Below are positions 36,038 through 48,500 of a DNA stretch of 60,433 nt, in pieces (position 1 is the stretch's first letter; every line of letters begins with the position of its first letter). The position numbers and the translations under genes are program-made. The stretch is from NCBI GenBank assembly GCA_028711705.1, contig JAQTRS010000007.1, forward strand, positions 1 to 60,433. Direction: 5' to 3'. The notes below the pieces were generated by a model. It did not search any database. It saw only the letters and a program-made list of their open reading frames with translations, and had not been told where the DNA came from. The stretch is from Candidatus Moraniibacteriota bacterium. GTDB lineage: Bacteria; Patescibacteriota; Minisyncoccia; Moranbacterales; UBA1568.

Positions 36038-37966
36038 ATGGCTTCATCGCCCGATACCCTGATCGCCAATGCCGAACTGCGGGCGCTGGCTTTTTCCTCC
36101 GCAGTGGACACTCTCGTTACCGAACTGCGCACTTTTGTTCATGACTACGAGCCGTGGACGGTAGCGCCCTCGACCCTCAGCCTGAACCTCACCGACGTGG
36201 CCTTGCCCGCGTACGCAGCGCCCGCGCCGGAAACCTCGCCGCTGCCGGTGTACGAGCCGCCCAACGCGCTACTGCCCACGGCCCCGCAACTGGCCGATGT
36301 CGCCACCATAGACACGCCGAACTTCCCGACCGCCCCCACCATCACCACGACAGGCCTGTTCGCGCAAGTCGCCCCATCCGCCAATATCCCGGACTGGAAC
36401 AATAGCGAGCCGGATTTACGGGTGGACGCCCTGGTGGCCGAAATGGACGCCCTGACCGCGCCGGTATTGGCCGAGCTGGAGTTTCCCGAAATCGCCGCCC
36501 TGAACCTGGGGCCCGCGCCGACCTTGACCCTGCCCGGTTATGACGCGCCGCCGCCGCCGGACGCCCTGCGCGATCCAACGGATTACGCGGCCGCTTTGGA
36601 AGCCAAATACCACGCCATGCTGCCGTCCATGCAGGCCTTTATCGACGATAAGGTATCAGGCTGGATCAGCGCCTACGCGCCCGAATACGAAGCCGTGCGC
36701 GGGCAGTTGGCCGACAAAATCAGCGCCGGACTGACCGGGCAGGTATTGCCGGATCAATTTGAAGCGGCGTTGTTTTCCCGCGCCCGTGGCCGCGCCGAGA
36801 CCGAGTTCGCCGCCGCCGAGAGCAATCTGGCCGCTAACTACAGCAAGCGCGGCTTTTTCGCGCCTCCCGGTGCGCTCATGGCGGGTCTGCATCAAGGCCG
36901 CTTGAAAGGCGCGGAAGCGCTGGCGAATCAGGCCACCGATATTTACGTCAAGCGCCGGGAGATGGAAGTCCAGCACCTGCAATTCGTGCTGGGGCTGGCG
37001 TCATCGCAGGTTCAGGGCTTGCGCGGCATGGCGATTCAGTACGCCGGGGCGGTCGCCAACACCCAGCAGCAGGCGCTTAGCTTTGCCGGTCAGGTCTGCG
37101 ACATGGCGGTCAAGCTCTATGATCATTTAATCGCCCGCTCGAACCTCGCCATCGCCATCATGGGGGCGCTCAACAGTCAGTATGAAACCCGGCTGAAAGC
37201 GGCGTTGTCGGCGCTGGACGGCTTCAAGCTGCAACTGGAAACAGAGAAAGCCCGCAAGGACGTGGAACTGGCGCAGGTGCAGATCATCGAGGCCAAGATC
37301 AAGGCGCAGGAGCTGGGCATCCGCCGCTACAGCGCCATTATCGAGGCCATTTCCCGGAAAGCTGTGGTCGAAGAATTAAAACTCAAGGGCTACAGCACCC
37401 GCGCCGATGTGTTTAAAACCCAGATTCAGGCGCAGGTGGCCGGGTTTGATATTTACAAGGCGGCGCTGTCCGGCGATCAGTCCAAGCTGGACGGCGAGTT
37501 GTCCAAGCTGAAGATTTACGAAAGCCAGTTGCAGGCTATTGAGATGGAGCTTTCAGCCAATATCAAGTCCACCGAATCCACGGTCGCCTCCAACGACGCC
37601 AAGATCAAAATATTCCAGAGCCAGGGCGATGTCTACAAGCTCGACGCGCAGGCCGCGATCCAGAAGTTTTCCGCCTACGCGGAAGTGAAAAAGCTCGCGC
37701 AAACTATCCACGGGCAGGAATTGAGCAACGCCATCGAAAGCTTCAAGGCCAACCTGGAAGTGCCGAAAATCATGCTGGAAGCGCTGATTACCGAATACAA
37801 AACCCGTATTGACACCCTGCTCAAGGAAGCCGACCTTCGCATCCAGGCCATCAAGATCGGCGAAAGCGCGAGTGAAGCCGCCGTCGCCGCTTACGGCGGC
37901 ATGGCGAGCGCGGCCCTGGGCAGCTTGAACAGCATGGTGTCCTCTATCTCTAACGCCGACGGCTAA
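36038..37966 (+). CDS. Large structural/internal virion protein
   Basis: 642 aa, Pro-rich N-terminus then helical. Confidence 0.7.
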   Translation: MASSPDTLIANAELRALAFSSAVDTLVTELRTFVHDYEPWTVAPSTLSLNLTDVALPAYAAPAPETSPLPVYEPPNALLPTAPQLADVATIDTPNFPTAPTITTTGLFAQVAPSANIPDWNNSEPDLRVDALVAEMDALTAPVLAELEFPEIAALNLGPAPTLTLPGYDAPPPPDALRDPTDYAAALEAKYHAMLPSMQAFIDDKVSGWISAYAPEYEAVRGQLADKISAGLTGQVLPDQFEAALFSRARGRAETEFAAAESNLAANYSKRGFFAPPGALMAGLHQGRLKGAEALANQATDIYVKRREMEVQHLQFVLGLASSQVQGLRGMAIQYAGAVANTQQQALSFAGQVCDMAVKLYDHLIARSNLAIAIMGALNSQYETRLKAALSALDGFKLQLETEKARKDVELAQVQIIEAKIKAQELGIRRYSAIIEAISRKAVVEELKLKGYSTRADVFKTQIQAQVAGFDIYKAALSGDQSKLDGELSKLKIYESQLQAIEMELSANIKSTESTVASNDAKIKIFQSQGDVYKLDAQAAIQKFSAYAEVKKLAQTIHGQELSNAIESFKANLEVPKIMLEALITEYKTRIDTLLKEADLRIQAIKIGESASEAAVAAYGGMASAALGSLNSMVSSISNADG

Positions 37967-37990
37967 CCCTATTTATCACAGGAACTTATT

Positions 37991-39565
37991 ATGCAAGCAC
38001 CCGCTCTCTCTCAAACCGGCCCCGTCAAAGGCCCCGGCACGTCCACTTCCGACAGCATTCCGGCGAAACTCTCGGACGGCGAGTTCATTATTCCCGCCGC
38101 CGTGGTCAAGCAGTACGGCAAGGCCTTTTTCGAGAAGCTCATTGGCGGCCAGCCCGCGCCCAAGCTCAATGCCAAGGGCGTTCAGAAACTGAGCGCGGGC
38201 GGTTTTGTGGTGGACGAACTGCCTTTTGATGAAACCATTGAAGCGCAGCCGGTCAGTCCTGAACGTCAGACGTTTGCGAATCGGCCGGGGCCGGAGACGA
38301 TTGAAGCCGCGCCGGTTTCCGCCGAACGGCAGGCTTTTATGGAGCGCCCCGCGTCCGCTCTGAATGTAAAATCAATCGCCAAAGGTATCGGCAAAGCCGG
38401 TTTGCTCGGGCTGGCCGCCGAAGGCGCGAGCCGGGCCAACCAGTACCGAATCGGCGACAACCTTAAGAATGGCGGGTTTAGCGAGGACAGCAGCCGCGCC
38501 AAAGATGCCGAAACCGCGCTCAGGATGGGCGCGCAGGGCGTTTACAAGGGCCTGACGGATTTGCCCGGACTCTATGGCGCGCAAGGGGCTTATCAAGGGT
38601 CTCCGGCGCAAAAAACCGTGGATTACCTGTTCGCCCCCAAGAGCGGCAAACAGCCGCTCGCCGCCCCTGCCTTAACCACGCCTACCGCCTATCAGACGCC
38701 GCCGGTGATCAAGCCCAATCTACCGGCATTAAACGCCACCGCCATTGAAGCGCCGGATGCGAACGGCGTTTACCGGGGCCTGAACCGCAACGGCAATCCG
38801 GCCTACAGCGACCAACCCTTAGCCAATACCGGCATCCAGACGCCGGAACAGGTAGCCGCCCGTCAAGGCCGCGCCGGGGTTATGCAGCAACAGGCCGGAG
38901 CCGCGCAGTTAAGTCAGGCGCGTAACGGCACGCTAACGAATCCCGGTCAAGGCAATGGCATTGACGGAGCGCCGTCACAGGATTTCGGCGGCTCGAGTTA
39001 TTCAGCCCCGGTGTATGGCGATCAGATTGCCCAGGCCAAGGCCGAACTGGATCGCAATGTCATCGATTCCCACGACAGCTTAGGCACGGTCGCGGCCAAG
39101 TCCCGGCGCAACAAGGATTTGGGCAACTACATCAACCAGTTGGCGGGCGTCCAGGCGCACAGCTCCAGAAACAACGGCAGCGTCGGCGCGACCCCGCCCA
39201 GCCGCGCGCCGGAACTGGCGCGGCAGGCCCAACAGGATGACGCCGCCGCGACCCAGCAGGGCTTTGATAATAAGCTGGCGCAGGACGAGCTTGACTGGAA
39301 GAAGAGTCAGCCGCGCGAGATCAAGAATGTGCAGACGGAAAAGCTGGACACCGTGGACGCCAATAACAACCCGGTGCAAAGCCTGCTGGAACGCAACGCG
39401 CAGGGCGGCTGGAATACGGTGACGCCGAGTGTGCAGACGTCCGGCCCGGAACAAGCCGCGAAACGGACGCAAAACGCACAGGCCATTCTGCAAGACCCGA
39501 ACGCGACCCCCGCCCAAAAAGCGGCGGCGCAAGCCTGGATGCAGCAAAACCAACCTAAACGATAA
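37991..39565 (+). CDS. Large structural/internal virion protein
   Basis: 524 aa; GPGTSTSDSIPAKLSDGEFIIPAAVVKQYG. Confidence 0.7.
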   Translation: MQAPALSQTGPVKGPGTSTSDSIPAKLSDGEFIIPAAVVKQYGKAFFEKLIGGQPAPKLNAKGVQKLSAGGFVVDELPFDETIEAQPVSPERQTFANRPGPETIEAAPVSAERQAFMERPASALNVKSIAKGIGKAGLLGLAAEGASRANQYRIGDNLKNGGFSEDSSRAKDAETALRMGAQGVYKGLTDLPGLYGAQGAYQGSPAQKTVDYLFAPKSGKQPLAAPALTTPTAYQTPPVIKPNLPALNATAIEAPDANGVYRGLNRNGNPAYSDQPLANTGIQTPEQVAARQGRAGVMQQQAGAAQLSQARNGTLTNPGQGNGIDGAPSQDFGGSSYSAPVYGDQIAQAKAELDRNVIDSHDSLGTVAAKSRRNKDLGNYINQLAGVQAHSSRNNGSVGATPPSRAPELARQAQQDDAAATQQGFDNKLAQDELDWKKSQPREIKNVQTEKLDTVDANNNPVQSLLERNAQGGWNTVTPSVQTSGPEQAAKRTQNAQAILQDPNATPAQKAAAQAWMQQNQPKR

Positions 39566-39576
39566 GCGGACTTCTC

Positions 39577-42500
39577 ATGGCCGATAACTTTGCCGAACTG
39601 GACAACTACAGCGCCGATCCTTTTGGCGAACTGGACAGCTACGCGCCGCCCAAGCCATCCGGCACGCTGGGCGCTTACGGGCAAATGCTCAAGCAGGGCG
39701 TCAAAGGCATTCCGGCGTATGTCAATGCCGCCATTGAAGGCGACCGGCCATACACGACGCTGGATCGCGCCGATGAACAGATCGCTCAAAATGCGCTGGG
39801 CCAACGGGCCTTTATCGAGGGGCCGAACGCCGATGCGCCGGTTTTAGGCGGGCTGGCTAAAGAGCGGGACATCCGGCAGGGCGCAGACAGTGCGTCAGGC
39901 ACCCTGGCGACTTTAGCCCCGGCCTTGGCGGGCAGCGCCTATGGTTCGCTGTTCGGGCCGGTCGGCACGGTGGTGGGCGGCTTGGCCGGGGCTGGATTAG
40001 GACTTTACGGCATGAAGCGTTATGATGAAAACCGCTTCATCCGCGAGAATGTCGAGAAAGCCAATGCCGACCGAGCCGCCGCGGGTCAACCGGAGCTCAG
40101 CCAGCCGGAAGCGGTAGCTTTACAGGATAAACTGGTGGCGACCGGCGACCCGCAAGCGCGCGGCTTATGGGAAGCCGGTAGTGAAACCCTGGGCACGGCG
40201 GCGGAACTGGCGATTGCCCTAAGCCCCTTGAAGGCGGCAAAGTTGTTGAAGCCGATAGCATCCCCCCTGGCACGGGCGGCGCTGGTGGGAACCGGCAAAG
40301 CACTAGGGATAGCCGGAACCGAAGTGGGCGAGGAAGAAGTCACCCGGCGCGGGCAAAATCCTATTCAGGCCAAGTACGGCTTGCCGGAAGCCACAGCCGG
40401 GGAAACCGCCAAGCAAACGCTGATTCAAATGTTGCCGCTGGCAGGCGCGGGCGGCGCGGTCGGCAGTTATCAAGGCTATAAATATCAGCCGCCATCAGGC
40501 CCCTTAACCAACGCCGCCGCTGCCGCCGGCGTCAACACCCAACCCGAAGTTATCAATGAACCGCAACCAACCAGCCCTGATGAGGGACAAGATGGACTTT
40601 TACAGGGCGCAGGTAGACCTCTACCGGAGGCAACTGGAGGCGCAGATACTGATCTTCAAGGCGCAGGCGAAATACAAAACGCCGCTGCCGGACAACCCGG
40701 CGTCGGGCCTGTCTTTCCGCCATTGGCAAACGGCGCAGACCCAAACGCAGTTGATTCTGAACCGGCTACAGGAACAGGCGAAACCGTAGCCGGTTCGACA
40801 GACTCACGGCCAGTACCGGATAGCCGCGCCATAAAATTAGGCCAGGACACTTACGCCGCCGATGACTTCATTACCGAGCAAATGGACAGCGGCCTTAGCC
40901 ACGCTGACGCTGTCCGGCTTTTTGATGACCTTTTTAATGCCCAAAACAATAACAATAATGCCCGAACCGAAGCCCCATTACCTGGCCCTGGAACAGCTCG
41001 TCCTGGCGCAAGCGGACGCCCTGAGCCGGATGCACGAACAACTGCAACAGCTAGTGAAGCGGATACAACAACTGGAGCAACGCCTCCCGGAGACCTGAAT
41101 GTTCAACCACAAACTGAAACAGCTACTGGAACTGCAACAGGCGCAACTGAATCAGCACAAAGAAATGATTCTGATGTTGCTGAACCTGCTGCAAACCCTG
41201 CCGCAGCGGATGCAACCAGCGAGCGCGCCGGATTACGAACTGCCGGAACCGGACTTGCTGACGATGGCGCTGGACTGGCAGAGCCGCCACCCGGAGCAGG
41301 ACATCCTGCTGCCGCAGGCGGCGTTCAACCGGCATTAACGCCGTTTACGCCCACCCATGAACTCAGCGACGGCACGAAAGTGGTCGCCGTTGACGATGCC
41401 GGGGATACCTGGCGCGATAAGGACGGCGGCGAATGGCGGGAGTCCGATGTCCGGCCATTAACGCCGCCGCCAGCCGCTAAGCCGGTCAAAACCCAGGATG
41501 CGGAAAAACCTGTGTCTACGGCGGCGCAGACTGAACCGCCCGCGCAAGCTACACCGCAATCGCCGCTTGAAAATACGTTAAAAAGAAAGGTGCTGAGCCG
41601 TCAATTTAACAATCGCTATCCACACGACAAAGAATTTGCTAAAAAAATAGTTGATTCAAAACTGTCTGGAAATATCCATTTAGATGATATTGGCAATCAA
41701 GTCGAATTGAACCAAGGAAAACACATACAGTACATCAACAACGAAAAGGAATCAGGCGTTATCGTAACCAGAACCAATGCCGGCGAGGTATTGGTGAAAT
41801 GGGATTCCGATGAATCGGCAAAACATAACCATGCGGACGCAATATTATCAAAACGAGGAGAAGTAATTGGCTATAAACCCTCATGGGTGCTTAAAGCGGA
41901 GCTTAATCAGTATTACTTTACCAATAAAAAAACACCCCCCGCGCTAACCGAAGCCCAAGCCGTCAAGCAGGCGCGTAAGGAAGCCGGGCAGAAAGCCAAA
42001 GCCGCCGGAGCGCCGTTAGGCTCGACCGCGATGGCGAAGGCTATGAATGACGCGGAAGCTAAGGTCAAGGCGGAGCATGGGCTGGCGCAAGCAGCCGAGA
42101 CGGCCCAGCCGCCGTCAGCGCCGGATAAAAGCGCCGTTTATCACTATACCGTAGGCGAGTTGGGCATGACCTCCAGCAGTGCTATGACCCGCGATAAATC
42201 CAGATGGATAACCTTCGATCATGACTATGTAAGCCGTCTGTCAGGTCTGGCTGATAATCGTCCTTATGGCGCGACTAAAGCCGGACTCTACACCAACGCT
42301 GAGACGGGCGTCAGCTTTAAAGCCAACGAAACCCCTACCACTAAACTAGCACCCGATGAGCAAACGCACCCAGCGCCAAAAACAGAAAACCCGGCGCAAA
42401 CGGCAGGAACGCAAGCAGGCGTAGCGCCGGCATTCGTCAAAGTCACCGATACCCACGGCACTAGCCATAGCGTGCTGAAGTCCGAACTGGATTCAGGCCG

Positions 42501-45500
42501 AACGATGCTTAAGCGCTTTAACCGTCAGGGCGATAAGATGGACGGGCTGCTGCACCGGGACAATATCGACGCGGACGGCGCGAAACGCAGCGAAGCCTGG
42601 CAGGATTTGCCGACCATCGAAGGGCGAGGCGGCAAGCCGTTTATGACCCGGAAGGCGGCGGTTGATAAAATCCGTTTGCTGGGACAAAAAGCGGATGACT
42701 TCGAAATAAAGCCGGTATCGGGCGGCTTTGTCGGGGTGCGGAAAAGCCTGCTGCAAGCAAAGCAAAAAGCCGACGACGAGAAGGCGACCTATCAGCCCGG
42801 CACGCGCGTGGATTTGACGCCAAGCCGCACCTGGCCGGATGCCGTGGTGGTTAAAACCGAGTTTATCAACAGCATGGGGCTACCCGTGGAACGGGTGACG
42901 GTACGCCAGCCGGACGGCAAGGAGCTTCAGGTTAATGCGTCGGAAATCAGCCGGGTTCTGAAGCCGGAAGCCAAGGCCGCCGAGGACAAATCCGATTGGG
43001 AAATTAACCGATGGGAAAAAATTATTGTTAAGCCAGGCGGCAAGGAAAGACTTCGCAGTTACTTGATAAGCCGTTCAATGGGGCGTGAGTTTGGCGAGGA
43101 TGCCGAAGCGTTTTACCAACGATCCGGTTTGACCCCGTTTAAGGACTGGGCAAGATCGGCTTTGCAGAACACGCCGGGCGCGATACCGGTTAAAACCGAA
43201 TCGGAAGCGCCGGAAGCCGCCGAAAAGCCCACCGACGTAAAACCCAAAGTCCCGCCGAAAACTCGTTTTCTCGCGCCGCCAACCGGCCTTGAGGAATTGC
43301 AGTCCGCCATTAAAAAACTGGGCGGCATTATTCGCGCTCACGCCGATAGAGCCGGATTTTCCGACTTTAAGGGCCGCCGCTATCAATTGCTGTTTAACAA
43401 CGGCGTTAACTCGCAGCCCTTTGACGGCATGGCCGAAGCCTTGCGCCAGTACGGGTATGATGTGGACGGCGAGAATGCGCTGATTGAACAACTGGATAGC
43501 TCCTTGCGCGGCCACGGCGTCTATACGCCGTCCGGCCATGAGGCGCTACTGGAAGTGCAGCAGCAGGAACGCGTTAATGAGGAAACGGCGCGCCATGCGC
43601 TGCGTATCGAAAGCTTGCTGGAAACCGCGCAACAGCATGATAATGACTTCGGCACCCCGTATTATCAAACGCTGTTAGCCAAAAATGACTTGTCCGATGA
43701 AGATATTCAAGCCTGGGAGCAAGACTTACATGACGACCGAGAAGATCGACACCAAGAAAGCCTTCGAAATAGCCAAGCGCCGTCATCTGGCGAAGCAGGA
43801 CTTACCGGCTACACCGAACAAGACCTTGCCGAGCGCGAGCGAGAACAAAAGCAGCGAGCCAAGGACGCCGCCCAAGCCGAGCTAAAGGCCAAACAGAAAG
43901 CCCAGGCCGACAAGGAAGTCGAACCCAAAGCCGAGGCGGAAGCGCCCAAAGCACCGGAAACCGACCGGAAAGACCTTGCCAAATCCCCGGAAATGACGGC
44001 GCTGGACGCGGAAATCGATGATGTGCTGGGCGACATTGGCCGCGCGTTAATGTCCCGGCTGTCATTGAAAGCCGCGCCGGAGCAGAATGTCGATTTGCTG
44101 CCGCTGATGTCCAAGTTAATGGGCTTGGCGGCGAAGAAGGGCTATCTGACCTTTCAGGAAAACGCCCGCTATGTGCTGAATCTGATCCGGGAAAAGTTTG
44201 GCGACAAAATAGCCGACACCCTGGATATTGACGACTTGCAGGGCGGCTATATCGCCATGAAGAAAGGCAGCACCCCGAAAAAAGACGTGGTGCAGTTTGA
44301 GTCCATTGATGACTTGCTGGCTCCCGACCCGTCCGCGCAGACAGCCGCTGCGCCCGAGCCGGGCGACGCGATTGATTTCAATGCCTCGCAAGCCTTTGCC
44401 GAACGTCTGTTAAAGGGCGAGTCGTTCAAAACCATTATCCAGGCCCGCAAAGCCTTGACCAGCCAGCCGATTGAACCCGGCACGGCGGCGGCGAAACAGG
44501 CCGATGAAGCGATTGAACTGGCCGGGGTGCTGGCGGGTCGGCGCATTATCGAGCAAGGGTTAAGCGCGGCGGCGACCTATGACGCGCTGGTAAAGCTGGC
44601 CGAGCAAATGCCGTCGCTGAATGTCCGCAGCAGCACCAGTATCAGCGAACAAGCCTATTCGACGCCGCTGCCGATTGCTTACGTGGCTTCCGTGCGCGCC
44701 GGGATTACCCAAAATACCACGGTACTGGAGCCAAGCGCCGGTAATGGCGCGTTGGTAATGGCCGCCAAGCCCGCCAACGTGGTCGCCAATGAATTTAATA
44801 AAGACCGGCTGACCAGCCTGAAAGCGCAAGGTTTTGACGCGCTTAACTTTGATGCGGCCCACTATGACTTTGCCGGGCAGGAAAAGAAATTTAAGGTCGT
44901 GATCGCCAACCCGCCCTTTGGCGTCGTCAAGGGCGCTAACGGCGAATCCCTGACCTTTGACATCAGCAAGGAGTATAAGACCAACGAAATTGACCACGCC
45001 ATCGCCCTGAACGCCTTAAAAGCCATGAAGGATAACGGCAAGGCCGTTCTGATTGTCGGCGGCCCGGCCAAAACCTTATCGACGGAAGGCCGTTCCGACG
45101 CCTATAATGGCAAGGCCAAACGCGCGTTTTACTATACGCTGTATAACGCCTATAACGTCACTGACCACTTTACCGTGGCCGGGGAATTATACGCCAAGCA
45201 GGGCGCGGCTTGGCCGGTGGATGTCATTGTCATAGAAGGCCGTGGCAAATCGGCGCTGCGGCTGCCGGCCGCCGATTTGCCCCGATTGATTACTAACCTT
45301 GCGGAACTGAAAAATGAACTACAAGACCATCGAACTGGCGTGCCGGAAGATAGAACGGCTGCTGTACAAGGAGACGCCGGAGGAACAGCAGGCGATCATG
45401 AGGCAGGCGGCGTTCGACCTGCAACAAGCCGACCTGACCGACCAGATCAGGACGGACCGCCCGATGGACTTTTGCGCCGATCTGGAAGCGGCCTTGAGGA

Positions 45501-48500
45501 TGATACCGGAGGATTGCCGGGCGCAAGTGCTGCCGGAGGAAATTCAGCAACAGACCGAGCCGCTGCTGGCGATCGAGCGCCTGATAAAAAGGCCGTAACC
45601 AACGCCTTTCAATCGCCTTATCAGCCCGGCAGTTCCGCCGCCGCCATTGGCACGCTGGTGCCGGTTAATATGCAAGGCCCCATCGAGAGCGCCCTGCAAG
45701 CCATTAAAGACGAGCATGGCGGTATCGACGCCTATGTCGCCGGGCAACTGGACTATAAACCGGCTGACATCGGCCGGTATTTCAGCGCCGAACAGGTGGA
45801 CGCGATCGCGCTGGCGCTGAATAACATCAATAACAACAAGGGCTTCATCATAGGCGACCAGACCGGCGTCGGCAAGGGCCGGGTCAATGCGGCGATGATT
45901 AAATACGCCTTGCTGAACAAAATCACGCCCATTTTCGTGACCGTGCAGGATAATCTGTACGGCGACATGATTCGGGATTTAAACGATATCGGCGTCACCG
46001 GCATCAAGCCGCTGGCGACCAACCCAGGCTTCAGCATCCCGATTGATGAAGCCGCCAATGAATGGTGCGCGGAAGCGGAGAAAGCCAAGGAAAATGGCGA
46101 CAAAGCGCCGCCCCGCTATGGCGAATTTATCTCTACCCCAGGTTCCGCCTTGCATACCAAGGCGCTCATGGCGATGAAAGCCGACGGCGATCTGGGCGGC
46201 TATAACGTGATTTTCACCACCTATAGCCAGATGCAGACCATTAAGGGCGAGTCCACGGCGCGGATGGATTTCCTGGAGGCTTTCGGCAACGGCGGCCTGT
46301 TAATTCTGGATGAAAGCCACAATGCCGGCGGCACGACTTTATCCGCCCGCAAAGGCGGCAACGGCGCGGCCACGGTGGAGGAAGGCGCTAAAGGCGGTCG
46401 CGCCGGCTTCACGCGCAAGCTGGTCAATATTTCCAAAGGCGTCTTTTATTCGTCCGCCACCTACGCGAAACGCCCGGACGTGCTGGATTTGTATGCCAAA
46501 ACCGATATGGGACTGGTGGCCGACCCGGAAGCCTTAAAAACGTCACTGATGGCCGGCGGCGTGCCCTTGCAGCAGGCGGTCGCCGCCATGCTGGCTAAAT
46601 CCGGTCAATATATCCGCCGGGAAAAGTCGTTTGAAGGCATAGACTACGCCACCCGCGTCGTGGAAGTGGATCGGCAGTTCGCTGAAAATGCGTCCACCAT
46701 CATGCGCGACATCATGCGCCTTGACAACCTGAAAAAAGCCGCCATCAAAGCCCTGGATAATGACCTGAAAGCCGGTGGCAGGCAATTGAGCGGCGATCGC
46801 TCCACCGGCGGCGCGGGCGCGACCAGCACTAATTTCACCAGCGTCATGCACAACATGATCGGGCAGATGCTGCTGATGCTGAAAGTGCAGCCGACCATTG
46901 ATGAGGCGTTGAGCGCCTTAAAGCGCGGCGAGAAGCCGGTGATTACCCTGGCGAATACGATGGGTTCCGCCATTGATGAATACGCCGACGATGCCGGTCT
47001 AAACCCAGGCGACGCCATCAGCCTGCACTTTGGCGACTTGCTGAAGCGGTATTTAAGAAAATCGCGGCGGGTGACGGAAGGCAATCCGTTCGGCAAAAAG
47101 GAATCCCGGTACTTAACCGATGCGGAACTGGGCCCGGCGGCGGTCAAGTTCTATCAGGCCATTGAGAAAAAGATTGACGGCTTCCACTTTGACGCCTATC
47201 CGATTTCACCGATAGACGCCATTCACGACGCCCTGCATAAAGCCGGTTACCAGACCGGCGAGATTACCGGGCGCAGTTCGGTCATCGATTATTCCGGCGC
47301 CTTGCCGCTCTATAAAAAGCGTTCCGGCAGCCAGAAAAACGCAGCGGGCAAGCGCAAAACCATCAGCGACTTTAACCATGGCGTCATTGACGCGGTGATT
47401 TTAAATCAATCCGGTTCGACCGGCCTGTCCCTGCATTCCAGCCCGAAAGTCGGCAAGGACACGCGCAAGCGCTATATGATTCTCGCGCAGCCGGAAGCCA
47501 ATATCGACACCCACATGCAGATGCTGGGGCGGGTCAACCGCACCGGCCAAACCGTGCTGCCCGCCTACGCGCAGATGACCGCCAATATCCCGGCGGAAAA
47601 GCGCCCGTCAGCGATCCTGGCGAAGAAGATGGCGATGCTCAACGCCAACACCACGGGGGGCAAGGAATCGGCCGTCAAAGCCAAGGACACGCCGGATTTC
47701 ATGAACGCCTATGGCGATGAGGTCGCTGCGGCGCTGATGAACGACAACCGCGAAATTCATCAGAAACTGGGCAAACCCCTGACCGAATCGCAGACCACCG
47801 GCTTTGATGTCGAGGACGCGATGCGCAAGGTCACCGGGCGTATTCCGGTGCTGCCGCTGAAAGAGCAGGAAGCCCTGTACGCGGCCATCGAGGACGCCTA
47901 CGACGAGTACATCGACATGCTCAACAAGACCGGCCAGAACCAGCTGGAAGCGGCGGCGCTGAAGCTGGACGCCCGGCTGGTTGAGACCAGGGAAGTGGTC
48001 GCGCCGCTGTCGCAAAGCGCCTCGCCGTTCGCGCAGGGCGTTAATGCGGAAACCGTCGATGTCAAGCGTTTGGGCAAGCCGTACACGCTGGATCAAGTCA
48101 AGGAGTTGCTGGCCAAACGCGGCATTACCGACGATAACAGCCGCGCGGCCTGGGATGGCGCGCTTACCGCCAAAATAGAGGCCGCCGCCGCGCAAGCGCA
48201 AGCGGCTATTGAGGCGCTGCCGGAAGAAGATGACAAGCAAGCCCAGGTGAAACGCGGACAGACTGACCGGCTGGCGCAACAGGCGGCGGCGATCAAGGAT
48301 ACGTTAGCCCGGTTCGGGCCGGGAACTTCAATCAATCTGCTTTCACCCAATGGCGCGGAATACCTGGGCTATGTGGGCAATCTCGAGCGCAAGGGCGATG
48401 CCAAAAACTTTTTCGCGCTCGGTCAATGGAAGCTGACGGTGTATGTCGCGGATGCCGCCAAGCAGTTTGTGCTGCCGTTGTCAAGACTCAGCGAAGGCGG

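Noticed and set aside
43289-43678. Frame-2 ORFs 43289..43483 and 43484..43678 as nested genes
   Set aside because: Composition looks like a frame shadow (Cys/Trp/Arg/Met-rich), and the host frame is well structured there, unlike 40556-41338 and 45314-45598.
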